A stretch of 64,000 nucleotides of DNA, taken from Rhynchopus euleeides. Taxonomy: Eukaryota; Euglenozoa; Diplonemea; Diplonemida; Diplonemidae. The translations under genes and the position numbers were made by a program. Under the pieces are notes generated by a model, which saw only the letters and a list, made by a program, of their open reading frames with translations, did no database searches and was not told the origin of the DNA. The DNA lies in NCBI GenBank assembly GCA_963210315.1, contig OY723260.1, forward strand, positions 124,001 through 188,000. Reading direction: 5' to 3'. Shown in pieces: positions 1 through 11,931 of this stretch (position 1 is the stretch's first letter; each line of letters starts with the position of its first letter).

Positions 1-329
1 GGTGTGGAGGAGCGGCTGCCCGCCGCGGCGGAGGTGACGGAGGTGCGCTGCGACAGGGTGGTGGTGTGCCCGATGGAGGCGGAGCAGCTGGTGGCGGCGG
101 CTGCGGCGCTTGCCGCCTTCAGGGCGGCGAGGCTGAGCGTCCCGCCCTCTTCGATGGCGGCTACGACGCTCTCCGCATGGAGCCCGCTCACATCGAGGCT
201 GGAGAACGCCCTCACCGGCACGCCATGCTCGTCAACACAGCCACCGCCCTGGGAGCAGGCATGACGCTTCAACGCCCAACGCAACAGCAGGGCACGCTCG
301 TCTGCCAGGCCTGCTGCGTCTAGCTCCAT
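1..329 (-). CDS. Unidentified protein, 5' part (runs off the left edge)
   Basis: A minus-strand frame is open from an ATG at 329 to the window edge, about 109 codons, GC-rich like the other genes here. It starts MELDAAGLADERALLLRWAL and turns into an Ala/Ser/Thr-rich stretch. I recognise no domain. The ATG follows directly on a strong acceptor (pyrimidine-rich CCACCACCCTTCTGCAG), so this is either the trans-spliced first exon with almost no 5' leader, or an internal exon that happens to begin with Met. The 18 kb upstream on this strand is repeats, so an earlier exon would need a very long intron. The 3' end lies outside the window. Confidence 0.55.
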   Translation of the reverse strand, partial: MELDAAGLADERALLLRWALKRHACSQGGGCVDEHGVPVRAFSSLDVSGLHAESVVAAIEEGGTLSLAALKAASAAAAATSCSASIGHTTTLSQRTSVTSAAAGSRSST

Positions 330-1235
330 CTGCAGAAGGGTGGTGGAGGTGGTGGTATCCAAGGTGTTCAAAGTGTTGGTGGAGTTATCTTGCTTGCAAG
401 AGAGGGAGAGAGAGCCCCGCAAGACAGGCAAAAACAGTCGGGGGAGACACGGTGAAAAATCACCTAAAACCTGCAGGTGGGGGGCAGGGCTAATCCTAAA
501 TCCGGGGGGGGTCGGGGCCAAAATCCAGTTTTGGGTGTCAAAAAAACGCGCTAAACAGGGATCCCTGTTTGTGAGTGGTTTTCATGGAGGGGCACACCCA
601 CGGTGTCCAGGAAGATGCACGAAAATGTGCGTTTTTGGACTGTTCCGCTCTCGTCTCGTCACGCCTCCGTCAATGCACCACTCAAAGGCAAAGGTTTTGA
701 CGGGGAGGCGCTGCGGCTCAGGCACATCTGCGCACCTTTCGTATAGCCCCAGACGGACCGGGACAGAAGAACACTGCAAGGCTTGTTGCATGTGACTCGA
801 AAGGACTTGGGTCCTGGACAGGCATACGCCACGGGGGGGTCTGGGGGGCGGAGCCCCCCAGCCGCCGGAGGCCACGGTGGTGAGCGTTTGGATGTTACCT
901 GCAAGAAAACCTGGTTTGGCTAACCCGTGTAGCGGGTTTGGGGGGTTTGGCTGGGAATAAACAGGAAAAGGGGCGGGTGTCCAGAGGATTCATCATAAAG
1001 ACGTCATCCCCCACGAGAAACACCTGGTCCACCCATTTTCCCATAAATAGGTCTCGACCTCACCCCTCGCTGGGAGACCGCACCTCCAGTTTTTCGGACT
1101 TTTTCTGGTCGCAGTGTAACGATTCGCGACAGCGGTTTCCACGAGTATGTTTTTTCCCACACAGGCCCAAAAATTTCACCCGTTCCTGCATGGGGCTCCC
1201 ACTGGTAAAAAAAAACGCGCCAAACACATGGTTTG
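330..1235. other. Intergenic, no gene seen
   Basis: No frame here has coding character. The stretch has C/G runs near 500-520 and one copy of the GC-rich hairpin repeat at about 829-888 (CTGGGGGGC, a 3-nt turn, then GCCCCCCAG, followed by CCGCCGGAGGCCACGG). Confidence 0.5.
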
Positions 1236-1530
1236 ACAGATTTCTGCCAGAATTTCACAGATTCTGGCAGATTCTGGGGATTCCAGATTTTTCAGAATTT
1301 TCAAAATCTGAGAAAATCTGTCCAGATTCTGGACAGATTTTTCCAGATTTTTCAGAATTCTGGAAATTCTGAGAAATCTGGAAAAATCTGAGAATTCTGG
1401 AAAAAATCTGGCCAGATTCTGGACAGATTTTTCCAGATTTTTCCAGATTTCTCAGAATTCTGGAAAATCTGAGAAATCTGGAAAATTCTGAGAAATTCTG
1501 TCAGAATTCTGGAAAATCTGTGGGGGGGAC
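1236..1530. repeat. AGAATTCTG/AAAATCTG satellite-like tract
   Basis: The sequence is built of short units around the palindrome CAGAATTCTG mixed with GAAAAATCTG and CCAGATTTTTC, in both orientations. Similar tracts lie at about 2883-2955, 4508-4553 and 7262-7440. There is no fixed unit length, so it looks like slippage from a palindromic core rather than a classical satellite. Confidence 0.7.
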
Positions 1531-2254
1531 TCAGGCCTGGGCGGGGAACGAGCCCTTTTTCCAGGTTTTTTGGGTCGGGGAACCAGGTTTTTTCTAAGAA
1601 TTTTTACAAGGGATTTTTTGCTCGCCCCCCCACAGTTTCCAGGCGCGTGCCCGTCAGGCGGGACTTTTTCTCTGATTTCTCTCCGCGTCATCATGTGACA
1701 GCTCTCGAGTGATGCCCAGAGATGCTTGCGGCAGAGAGTGCCCCTCATGCGCGTTACAGCTGAAAATGAATGAGGATCACCTGGCGCTCGTTCTCATCGG
1801 GGGTTGTGCTCCGCAGGGACTCAATACACCTTGGCACTCTCGCAGGGCTGGACATGCCAGCAGCTGGAGGACAGTTACAAAGCTGCCACTCCCCGACGCC
1901 ACCCACCTGCTGGCCCCTTCAGGTCTGAAAGCCCAAAAGCTCCCGGGGATTTTTGCAGTGGTGCGCGCCATATTCAGCGCAGTAGGGTGATCTCTCCGAT
2001 TTTCCAAAACTGCTGGTTTACTGGTTTGGGGAACGGTCGCCGGCAGACCGTTGAAATGCCCGTGTTAGCAAGGCACACTCACGTTTCAGGTAGCGTGTCG
2101 CGTGTCACGCATGTCGCGAACGCGGCAAGTGTACCTCCCAGGTGGGGAAGCCCGACCTCCTGTCCGATGTCAGTCAGGCTTCGAAGAAGCGCTTCATGGA
2201 TGCGGCGCTGACCTCCTACGCTGCACTGTACCCGGGGAAGTGAGATAGATGGAC
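1531..2254. other. Intergenic, no gene seen
   Basis: Only short overlapping frames without recognisable content. I see no RNA gene or clear repeat boundary. Confidence 0.4.
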
Positions 2255-2261
2255 GGGCACA

Positions 2262-2500
2262 CGCTACATCGGGGGTCTGGGGGGCGGTGCCCCCCAGCCG
2301 CCGGAGGCCACGGTAGCGAACATCTGTTCGTGTGGGCGTACAGATTCTGTGCGAGTTGGCTGCGTCCTCAGAGGCGACTGGAGTGGTTGGACCCCGACTT
2401 GATGGGATTCGAAGGACTTGAGTACGAGACGTACGCCACAGGGGGGTCTGGGGGGCGGAGCCCCCCAGCCGCCGGAGGCCACGGTAGTGAACGTCTGGCT
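2262..2500 (+). repeat. Paired GC-rich hairpin repeat, copy 1
   Basis: Two copies of a ~60-bp module lie at about 2272-2330 and 2438-2496. Each has GGGGGTCTGGGGGGCGG, then the complementary CCCCCCAG, then CCGCCGGAGGCCACGGTAG and a GAACATCTGTTCG-like end. The ~105-bp spacer includes GGCGTACAGATTCTGTG and GAGTTGGCTGCG, both shared with the pair at 14.07-14.31 kb. The same pairing recurs inverted at 26.75 and 39.72 kb. Confidence 0.75.
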
Positions 2501-2748
2501 CTCCAGTTGGCCAGCAAGGCGAACGGTACGTGGGACAGACTTCCCTTCCATCCTTGTGCGCGCCCTGTCGACTAGGGAAAACTTAGAAAAAGTTTTTTCC
2601 TCTGCGAAACAACCTTAGAAAAAAAATCCCCTAACAAACTTCTTAGAAAAAAACTTTTTTTCCCCTTACAAAAATTCTTAGAAAAAAAGTTCAGAATCCT
2701 GAAAGTGGGGAACAAGCCCCCCAGTTAGGAACAGCCCTGGGGGGGACC

Positions 2749-4670
2749 TTTTCAAATTTTTTTTTGGGGTGGGCCTATTTTGGACATTTGGACCCATTTT
2801 CAAAGGAATTTTTGAATTTTGAGCCCATTTTGAGCCCTAAAATGGCTCATCGAAATATTTCTGCAAAAATCCGGGCCAGAATGCCAAAATCTGAAAAATC
2901 TGAGAAAATCTGGAAAATTCTGAGAATTCTGTCAGAATTCTGGAAAATCTGTGGGAGGATTCTTCATATTCCTGGATTTCCCGAATTTCCTGGATTTCCC
3001 CCGGCCCCTTAGGCGATTTCAGGGCGGACAGGGCGGACATATCCGGACCGGAAATCCGGGTGTCCGGATGTCCGGGTCCAATTTTGACCCCCCCCCCCCC
3101 CCCCGCCCCGGACAGGGCGGACATGTCCGGGCGGACATTTTCTGGTGTCCGGATGTCCGGGCGGACATGTCCGGACCCGGAAATTCGGGAAATCCAATTT
3201 TGACCCCCCCCCGGACATGTCCGGCCAGGACCTCAATAGTTTGATTTTTGGTCCAGAAAATAGTTTGAAAAATTTTGAAATCTGGGTGCCCAAAAAAAAA
3301 TTTCCTAAGACCGGCGATTTGTAGGGGGACCCTTTCGAATTTTTTTTTGGGGAGGGGTAAATTGAACGTTTTTGGCCAAATGAAGCCACTGCGACCATTC
3401 CCGGGCCTCGGAAATCAGATTTTGGCCCCTCAAATGCGGTGCCGGTCCGGACAAAAAATCGAAAAAAATCGTGAAAAATGACCCATTTTCCCCAGCCAAA
3501 AATGGGCCAAAAATGCCCCCCGGACACCCCCAGAGACATGTCCTAATCCGGGGTGCCAGTAGTAGGGGGGACCTTTCGATTTTTTTTTCGAGGAGAGGTC
3601 AATTGAACGTTTTTGGACATCTGAGGCCACTGCGACCATTCCCAGGCCTCGGAAATGAGATTTTTGGCCCTCAAATGGGGTACCGGTCCCCACGAAATTC
3701 CGAAAAAAAACATGAAAATCGAAAGGTCCCACGCACCAAATTCTGCCCAAAAATCGTCAAAAATGGACATGTCATACGCAGCAAGGGGGCAAACCACTCC
3801 CCAATGCTCAATGATTCCACGGCAAGCCAGATTTTCTGATCAATTGGTTTGTTTGAGCATGTTCCTGGCCCTTGTTTGGAAAGTAGATGACCCCTGGCTG
3901 GAGAGGACGGTTGTGCTCGACCGGACGGAGAGAGAACCTTCTCCATATCCACCTCCACTCCACAATGCCACAAGTGGCAGGAAGGCCGGGTGTTACAGGC
4001 CTCAACCAGGGTTCCAAGGCTCTCCACTTCCTGGCTGCGTCAGGGATCACCGGGTACAGCGAGCAGGATTCCCTGTCCTGACACCCCAGCATGTACCACC
4101 GGAAGAACCCGAAACAGCAGCCCCCCCCCTCATGGGGGTTGCAAGAGGCACGGAAATCGTTCAAATCGGACCAAGTCCGAAAATTCGGCACTTTCTTGGG
4201 TACAAATTGCGGTCCGAAATTTTCCGATTTTTTGAAAAAAGGCTAATTCTGTAAGGGGGACCTTTTCGAATTTTTTTTTCGGGCACTTTTTCCACAAGGA
4301 AATGTCCGCCCTGTCCGCTACTGTCCGCTACTGTCCACTACCGATTTCAAGGATCCTCCGTGGGGGGGACCTTTTCAAATTTTTTTTTGGGGTGGGCCTA
4401 TTTTGGACATTTGGACCCATTTTCAAAGGAATTTTTGAATTTTGAGCCCATTTTGAGCCCTAAAATGGCTCATCGAAATATTTCTGCAAAAATCCGGGCC
4501 AGAATGCCAAAATCTGAAAAATCTGAGAAATCTGGAAAATTCTGAGAAATTCTGTGGGGGGACCTTTTCGAAATTTTTTTTTGGGGTGGGCCTATTTTGG
4601 ACATTTGGGTCCGTTTTCAAAGGAATTTATGAATTTTGAGCCCATTCGTTGCCCTAAAATGGGACCGCGA
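2749..4670. repeat. AT-rich repeat block with direct and inverted copies
   Basis: The segment at about 2749-2905 (GGGGTGGGCCTATTTTGGAC and on) recurs almost exactly at 4368-4530 and partly at 4563-4665. The part from about 3245 to 4340 is present inverted at 37,985-41,040. Poly-T runs preceded by GGACC and C-run junctions mark block edges. No coding capacity is visible. Confidence 0.75.
3017..3240. repeat. CCGGACATGTCCGG palindrome cluster
   Basis: Many overlapping copies of GGACATGTCCGG, GGCGGACA and TCCGGATGTCCGGG, broken by a run of about 16 C. Related clusters are at 40,795-40,995 and 47,085-47,145. In each case a G or C run followed by TCAAAATTGG lies next to them. Confidence 0.7.
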
Positions 4671-4733
4671 ATATCTAGCTCCTGCTGAGGACCTGGGTAC
4701 ATGGCCAAATCAGCCAGAAATCTCAGGTTTTCG

Positions 4734-4815
4734 TATTGCAATTTGGGTTCGCGTGCTGGTATCGCAGCCTGGCCCCGAGGGTCCATACCGTGAGTAACCG
4801 GGCCCGCTATCCTAC
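4734..4815 (+). repeat. SINE-like module with A-box-like motif
   Basis: The module begins TATTGCAATTTGGGTTCGCG and continues GTGCTGGTATCGCAGCCTGG, then CCGTGAGTAACCGGGCCCGC, ending near a T run. A diverged copy lies inverted at 34,460-34,535, where it forms one end of an insertion. The copy there reads TTAGCGTGCTGG, close to a pol III A box. I find no convincing B box, so a tRNA origin is a guess. Confidence 0.4.
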
Positions 4816-5690
4816 ACTCGTTTTTTCCTAGGTTTTCGTCAGCTGATTGAGGGTGTGATATGAGGGTTCTATCCAACAAGGATATCAAGGCGGCACTTCA
4901 AAGTCCTGCCAAGGATAGCGCCACGTGGGTGTGTGCTTCTGATGTATGTTATGTCATCATGTGAAACCCTCCCCAGCGTGTGCCAACAATCCCTGACACG
5001 CTCACGAAAAGCATGACACGGAGAAAGCAGGTGCCGAAACAACCTGCCGAGCACACGGGTGGTGCCACGTTGATCCACGCAGCGATCTCCCGTGACAGGA
5101 AGCCTTGTCGCCACGGCAGAGTGCCGCAGACTGTGGGAGAGGTGTCGCCAGTCCTTGAGGTTGCAGTGTAAACCCGTGCCTTGTTCACCCTGTTGTTCAC
5201 CCCTGTGAGGTTGATCCCATATCGTTGCCTGCTTTGGGGCCTGAAGGACATAGGGGTCCAACCGGCACTTGAGCATCGCAAGGCCTGAGCGGCTGTGTGG
5301 CAGGTTTTCATTGAAGGGCCAAACCCCCCCTTTTCTGGGTGAAAAGTGTTGTGCGTCGTTCAGTATCTTGCGCGAATTGCTTTCGACACCACCATCAAAC
5401 CACCGCAAAAGAACAACCCATCTTCTGGAGTGTGATCTCTGGTGGCGGGGTGGGATGGGTGAGTGGGGTGTGACGGTGCAACGACAGTCGAACTTCTTCG
5501 AACACAGAACACCCCACCAACCTGCCGGGCGTGTGAAGTGTTCGCAAGGATCCGCACGGTGAAAAGTTTCCTGAGTTGGCTACGCCGAACTTACAAAATG
5601 GCAAGGTGTGAGTGTCGCTTGTTACGACCCACTGGCTGGACGAGTTCTCTTTTTGGGACAAGACCACACACAACAAGAAGGTTGTCACAG
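4816..5690. other. Intergenic, no gene seen
   Basis: Overlapping short frames on both strands, none with recognisable motifs. No clear repeat unit found. Confidence 0.35.
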
Positions 5691-5795
5691 GGGGTCTTCG
5701 CTGGTCGTTATTCTTCGTCAATCTTCGTCAGTTTTCACTATTTCAACAGCAAATACACCAAGATGCACTGACGACCATCCGGTAGCGAAGACCCC
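5691..5795 (+). mobile_element. 105-bp MITE (GGGGTCTTCGC family), copy 1
   Basis: The ends are GGGGTCTTCGCT and AGCGAAGACCCC, an inverted repeat of about 12 bp. CACAG is present on both sides (5686-5690 and 5796-5800), which fits a 5-bp target duplication. The interior holds TCGTCAGTTTTC and ATGCACTGACGA, shared with copies at 14,719, 39,096 and 47,196. Confidence 0.75.
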
Positions 5796-7261
5796 CACAG
5801 TGAAAAAGATAGTTGGCAGCGCTTTGGGTGACAAACACAATCTACCTTGCCTTGTTGTTATGACTGTGCGCACATTCACACCAACCTTCATCAGCCAAAC
5901 CACGTGAGGTTTGTTCATCCGGGTTTGGCGCACACACAACGACTTGTCTTTGAAACGTCCAATGCAACACTCACAGCATCGAGGCCAAGTGTTTCTCGTA
6001 GTATTTTTCGGTTTTGCTCTGAGTGAGCGGATATAACTGGTGAAAATGGGTACAGTGGCTGAATCTGGAGGTTGGGTGCGGGTTGTGTGTTCCGCATCAT
6101 CCCTACAAATCAAACCAAGCCGATTGACACCGAACATTTTGTCTGACCTGCACCCATTGTTTCCTGCCTGCCTGCCTGTGTTGTGCTGCACCTGTGCCTC
6201 CCTGTTCTGTATTTTGTACCCTCAGCGGGTTCACGATACAGGGCAGTCCACTCCCCCAAAAATCACGGTCTTGACGCCCATTCCATCCACTTTCAGTGGA
6301 TGTGTTTGGTATTTCCGAATGGAATTTTCCAGCGTCAAGATTACAAGAACAGGGTCAGTCACTTCTACCGTAGCTGCGATGCCGGTAGTTGTGCAGAAAT
6401 GATTTTTTCGACGGACGCGACGCCTCCCCAGCTTGCCTGTGTCTGTGTTGCCATAGCCATGTGACAGATATTCACATAACGAATGTACTGTCACACCGCA
6501 AGGGGCTTTGGACAACGTTAAACAACAGTACACTTGCAGGTTTGGGTCAAAAATTCCAATTTCCGCTGGTCACGGGCCCCTTTCAAAACATTGACCACCT
6601 TTCGAGAATTTAGTTCTGCACCATGGATTCGAGGGACTGCGATGATTCGGAACCGAGGATGAAGACTACTGGGAAGGAACTGTGTGCTCTCTTGAAGCAC
6701 TGGAATCGGCGAACTTGGACGGAACCTAAGCGCGACAGGTGAAGGGGCATCCCGAACAAAGGCATACAAAGTGGCTCTGGAGATATTGTTGCATCTGCGA
6801 CACCCTGTCTTACATCCCGCCTGGGCTCTGATCTTCACCTATAGCAATGACTAAATCCCTATCATGGGTACATGAAGCTTTTGTAGGTACATTTAAACTT
6901 GCGAACCTCTCAACGACCTGTTAATCGCCTTGTACCGAAATCTGACCCTGGGCTTCGGCCCTCACGGCATTCAGCGGGTGACCCGATGCCGGTGTGGATG
7001 GAGAAGTGCACAGTTCTGAAACAGTGTGTCGACGAATCCGAGGAATCCAATCAGAGTAGTCCCGAGATGAAGTGGTGCAAGAACTCAAAAACTGTTTGCC
7101 TTTGGTCAAGGCCCCCTTTCCAAAAATTTGACCCGCGCAGTGGTGGCCAGTCCTGAGATCCAACAGTAGCATAAGCCTACGACTGGTCCAGGACGAGGCC
7201 GACCCTGTACATAGCCTGTGTATGACTACCCTGTCATACCAGGCTGCTGCTAGTTGGCCAC
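5796..7261. other. Intergenic, no gene seen
   Basis: Short frames only. About 6535-6610 and 7080-7140 both contain GGGCCCCTTTC/AGGCCCCCTTTC followed by AAAATTTGAC/AAAACATTGAC, suggesting a diverged duplicate, but I cannot define element ends. Confidence 0.35.
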
Positions 7262-7440
7262 AAGCCCCACTGGCAGAATTCTCAGAATTCTCCCAGAATT
7301 CTCAGAATTCCCCAGAATCTGACAGAATTCTGCAGAATTCTGTCAGAATTCTCAGAATCTGCAGAATTCTACAGAATTTCTCAGATTCTGCAGAATTTAA
7401 AAATCTGGAAATTCTGGGCATTTTTCTGTCAGAATTCTGC
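7262..7440. repeat. CAGAATTCTC satellite-like tract
   Basis: Same palindromic CAGAATTCTG vocabulary as 1236-1530, here in the form GGCAGAATTCTCAGAATTCT with TCTGACAG spacers. Confidence 0.7.
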
Positions 7441-7476
7441 GAAACCATGCAAACAGAGGTAAAAAAACGCGCTAAA

Positions 7477-8861
7477 CACCAGTACCACCAAACCACACGG
7501 AGAGCAAAACCGCCGGGGAGGGGGTGGGGGAAGGTGGGAAGGGCGGCATGCCGAACTACAGCAAGGATGGCCAACAATGCGATCACTGCAAACAAGGCAT
7601 GGGACACAAGAGGGAAAAAAAAAGGTCCTGGGCACGACCTTAAACTACCTAAGACCTAGGGAAGTCGTAAAACTCAACCCCACACCCCGAGGGCTCCCCC
7701 AGGCTGGTCCGCCTGGGCAACGGGGTCCCAGTGCATAGCACGGAGCACTGGGACAAAAGAGGGTCCGCCTTTTTCCGTCAACTCTGACATGGGGAGGGAC
7801 AGCTGGAGCCACTGGCGGGGTGCTGTGTTGACTTCAGGGGGCTCCCAACGTGCTTCGGCACACCGGGTTCTTGGCCTGCGGCGGCATGGTAGTCGGTCAG
7901 AGAGGCCAGCGCTTGGTCGGGGACTACTCAGAGAGGGCGTGTGCGGACTTCAGGGGGCTCCCAACGTGCATCTGCACACCGGGTTCTTGGCCTGCGGACG
8001 TAGATTGCCTAAAGGTTTAGAAACCGGCCGAGCCCGTGGGGGTGACGAACGTACTGCCGGCCCGGGATTGTCAAGGTTCTTTCCCCAGATGGCTCACCAG
8101 TACCACCAAACCACACGGAGAGCAAAACCGCCGGGGAGGGGGTGGGGGAAGGTGGGAAGGGCGGCATGCCGAACTACAGCAAGGATGGCCAACAATGCGA
8201 TCACTGCAAACAAGGCATGGGACACAAGAGGGAAAAAAAAAAGTGGTCCTGGGCACGACCTTAAACTACCTAAGACCTAGGGAAGTCGTAAAACTCAACC
8301 CCACACCCCGAGGGCTCCCCCAGGCTGGTCCGCCTGGGCAACGGGGTCCCAGTGCATAGCACGGAGCACTGGGACAAAAGAGGGTCCGCCTTTTTCCGTC
8401 AACTCTGACATGGGGAGGGACAGCTGGAGCCACTGGCGGGGTGCTGTGTTGACTTCAGGGGGCTCCCAATGTGCTTCGGCACACCGGGTTCTTGGCCTGC
8501 GGCGGCATGGTAGTCGGTCAGAGAGGCCAGCGCTTGGTCGGGGACTACTCAGAGAGGGCGTGTGCGGACTTCAGGGGGCTCCCAACGTGCATCTGCACAC
8601 CGGGTTCTTGGCCTGCGGACGTAGATTGCCTAAAGGTTTAGAAACCGGCCGAGCCCGTGGGGGTGACGAACGTACTGCCGGCCCGGGATTGTCAAGGTTC
8701 TTTCCCCAGATGGCTCACCAGTACCACCAAACCACACGGAGAGCAAAACCGCCGGGGAGGGGGTGGGGGAAGGTGGGAAGGGCGGCATGCCGAACTACAG
8801 CAAGGATGGCCAACAATGCGATCACTGCAAACAAGGCATGGGACACAAGAGGGAAAAAAAA
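7477..8861 (+). repeat. Tandem array of a ~620-bp unit (2.2 copies)
   Basis: Units start at CACCAGTACCACCAAACCAC at 7477, 8095 and 8716, so periods are 618 and 621 bp with near identity. Each full unit contains two ~60-bp sub-repeats (CTTCAGGGGGCTCCCAACGT to TTCTTGGCCTGCGG). One frame across the start reads MPNYSKDGQQCDHCKQGMGH, a CX2C...GH arrangement resembling part of a zinc knuckle. The last partial unit runs straight into the LINE-like tail at 8862. The array could be the 5' monomers of that element, but that is inference. Confidence 0.75.
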
Positions 8862-9381
8862 GGTCCTGGGTAAGACGTTAAACTGCCTGGGGGGGCCGTC
8901 CCCGGACCATGACGGGTGCCTGCACCAGGAGTCTAGCACGGCCGTGGTCCAGGGCATGACCGAAAACTGCTTGGGTACCGAGGCTCCCCAGACCAGGAAG
9001 GGTGGAGACACCTGGAGTCTAAATAGTCACACCACGTCAGGCCAGACCTTCGCATTGCACTCCGCGAAGACTGCCACACAGCCGCGGGGCAGGTGTGCAG
9101 CCTGTGGAAAACCTCGTACAGAAAAGGGTCGGCGACCGCCCGCCCCCAGTCTGAGAGGCATCAGCCGAATCTCGGTGGAGGCGGGCACAAAACAAAAGGG
9201 AGAGTCGTCACTGTGCATATCAGCACGGTCCCGCCCTCTGTGCCAGACCAACACACCACCAAAGGAAAAGAGGAAGAGGCGACGTAAGGCAATGCCTCCG
9301 TGCGGCCAGGAGAACACGAAATAGCGACCCCCTCAACGGGGAATGCTACGAGCACGGCCAAAAATCGTTCAAATCGTTCAA
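8862..9381 (+). mobile_element. LINE-like 3' segment with ATCGTTCAAA tail, copy 1
   Basis: About 520 bp, practically identical to 29,229-29,751. Both copies end in short tandem ATCGTTCAAA/ATCGTTCAAAA units followed by unrelated sequence, the sort of 3' microsatellite tail left by non-LTR retrotransposition. A frame ends KRKRRRKAMPPCGQENTK, basic and Cys-bearing. No reverse transcriptase is visible here, so the class is inferred from end structure only. Confidence 0.5.
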
Positions 9382-9601
9382 ACAGGGGAGAAATCTGGGA
9401 ATTCCTGACCCCCGGGTTTGGGTATGAAGTTAGGATTAGCCCTGGGTGGGGGGGGTTTTTTTGCGGTGGTCGCTTCGTTTAGCCAAGGGAGGGGCGCGAG
9501 AGGGGGGGGGGGGGGGTGCACATGGTGGGGTGTTGGGGGATCAGAAACCGAAATGGCGGCCACTTTCCGGTTGGAGCATTGGGGGGGGGGGGGGGGGGGT
9601 A
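9382..9601. other. G-run spacer before the nested element chain
   Basis: Contains three long G runs (about 9447-9456, 9506-9519 and 9580-9599), then TA and the first element. No gene. Confidence 0.5.
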
Positions 9602-10748
9602 GGGGGGGTCAAATGCCACCCTTTTACGTGGACAAACACGATTTTTCAAAAAACCGGCGCAGAGGCCCCAAAGCCCCCGTAAACCCTCCAAACCCCCCCA
9701 GATCGGTCCGGAAACCCATCGAACCCCACTTTTCCACCATTCCGGGCACCTCAGGTGCCCGAATTGGGGTACCTAAATTTTGTGCCACCGTTTGGTACCG
9801 TACAGTGCCACTGTGTGGGAGGTTGGAAAAGAAAATGCCCCAACACACCACATCTGAGGGTTGCAATGCATGTTGCTTGCCAACCACGTCATCCGGTGGG
9901 TGTCAGGCGCTATGTAGGTGGCATTAGCCAGGTCTTCGATGTGTTCTGGCTTGTATATATACCTCCCTGCCACCATGCACCGGGAGGCTGCCTGTAGGTA
10001 CGGAACAGTCCAGATGGTCGTGTGATTCCTGTGCAGCAGTGCTCCACAACCGGGATGTGTTGACAACGACTGTTGCAACACGAGCTGTACATTCCGGGAA
10101 CACATGAAGTGCGCTGTCGTGGTACCCATTGTGCCAGAATTGGTAGTTGCTGCGGTCTACTTTGCCTGGCCCAAGAGCACTGGTACTGAACGGTGCAATA
10201 TGCGTGGCGAGGTGAATACAACGGAAGCGCGCAAAGTCAATACAGCTCTCGGATGGCGGGTGGTGGTGCCACTAGTGTGTGACGTTCACTCGAGGATACA
10301 ACGCATCACAATGAATCAGCAACCGTGGACCGAGTACAATACGCTCTCTGTGGCTGGTGTGGGGGACAAAGGCAGTGCCTGTGCCGCAGGCAGGGAGGTA
10401 CATATACAAGCCAGAACACATCGAAGACCTGGCTCATGCCACCTACATAGCGCCTGACACCCACCGGATGACGTGGTTGGCAAGCAACATGCATTGCAAC
10501 CCTCAGATGTGGTGTGTTGGGGCATTTTCTTTTCCAACCTCCCACACAGTGGCACTGTCCGGTACCAAACGGTGGCACAAAATTTAGGTACCCCAATTCG
10601 GGCACCTGAGGTGCCCGGAATGGTGGAAAAGTGGGGTTCGATGGGTTTCCGGACCGATCTGGGGGGGTTTGGAGGGTTTACGGGGGCTTTGGGGCCTCTG
10701 CGCCGGTTTTTTGAAAAATCGTGTTTGTCACCCCCATTTGACCCCCCC
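9602..10748. mobile_element. Foldback/TIR element D (1147 bp)
   Basis: The ends are GGGGGGGTCAAATG and CATTTGACCCCCCC with TA on each side (9600-9601 and 10,749-10,750). The arms are long, about 365 bp each (9602 to ~9970 and ~10,385 to 10,748), and nearly identical when inverted. The ~410-bp centre has no gene. TA targets and G-run ends match Tc1/mariner-pogo type elements. Confidence 0.8.
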
Positions 10749-10750
10749 TA

Positions 10751-11911
10751 GGCATACTTGTACCCCCATATGGGGAAGGCCAAAAATATGGGGAAAATAT
10801 GGGGGGAATATGGGGTGTTTTTCAAGTCCTGTTCCCCCATATTTCCCCCATATGGGGGATATATGGGGGAAAACCCAGGGGTTCCTCAGGTGGAAGCAGT
10901 CAGCAGTTCTCTTCGTTCTGCTTTTCACAGGGTGTGAAGTCAGCCACTGACAGGGGACGTCTAGCACCTTGCAGAGCCATCTCACCTCGTCGCTTTCTGC
11001 AGAGAGGAAACGCCCGGCTGAAGTGCTCGAGTCAGACCACAAAAGGTGCTGTGAGAGTGCCGACCGCCACTTTCTTCAAGTCTGAGTAGCGGTCATCAGA
11101 GCATGCTGTCCAGTAGTCCTGTCTTTGCTGGCAGAACAGTTGCGTCCTGCAGCCAGTCCTTGTACTGGCCTTCACAGGTCTCATTCCACCCGGCAGATGC
11201 AGCTTGAATATGTCAAGCTGCCTGGTGACGAGCGTCGACTCCGACTTTTCGGCGCTCGGAGCGGTCAAAAGCGGCGGAAGCGCCTGACACCCCAGAATGC
11301 ACTGCTTGTGAATTCCCTTGTCTAATTAAGGACCCCAGGGGGCAGTTCGCAATCACAAACACACCAGAGGAGGAGGACAGCGAATGTGAGAGTGAGGACT
11401 TAAAAACACAAGAGTGTGTGTTGTGAGGAGCTGTTAACCCTGAACGCGCTATGTGTGTCTGTGCGTATGTGTCCACCACCGCTGCCGCTGTCACTGCAGT
11501 GCCCCGCCAAACCGGGAAGCGTTCGCTCTCCGCTGCCGCTGTGTCGGCGCAGGAGAGGAACAGGAGGTCGGTGCGACCCACCTGGGGGATCTTCCAGGGG
11601 GGGGCCAGACCTGGCCACACCTGAACGAGCGCGCACCTCCCCAGGATCGGACTCCTGGAGGATCCCCAACAAGGCATGAGGCCGGTTTCGACGCGCACTT
11701 CGCGTGCCTGAGTGGTTTGATGTTCTCCCGTTGCAGCACGAATACCCCCATATCCCCCCATATGGGCCCCATATTTCCCCCATATTCCCCCATATTTTAC
11801 CGGGTTTTCCCCATATTTTCAGCCTTTTTCCCCATATGGGGGCGGGGTTTTGAGACCCCCCATATTTCCCCCAGATTTAGGGGGTTCCCCATATGGGGGG
11901 ACAAGTATGCC
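10751..11911. mobile_element. TIR element C, rich in CCCCATATGGGG (1161 bp)
   Basis: The ends GGCATACTTGT and ACAAGTATGCC lie between TA dinucleotides (10,749-10,750 and 11,912-11,913). The first ~130 and last ~170 bp consist largely of CCATATGGGG, CCCCATATTTCCCCC and relatives. The interior (about 10,880-11,740) has no convincing coding frame. The element abuts element D: they share the TA at 10,749. Confidence 0.75.
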
Positions 11912-11931
11912 TAGGGGGGGGGGGGGGGGTA

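Noticed and set aside
4753-4815. tRNA gene candidate
   Set aside because: An A-box-like motif and a T run are present but no cloverleaf, T arm or B box could be formed; the module repeats within an insertion, so SINE-like is more cautious.
7477-8861. CRISPR-like repeat array
   Set aside because: The units are about 620 bp without short regular spacers, and the window is eukaryotic by its introns. It is a tandem duplication.
8410-9324. A 304-codon plus-strand frame across the tandem unit and LINE-like tail
   Set aside because: It crosses the boundary of two repeat types, has no domain, and the same frame is truncated in the other copies. Treated as repeat.
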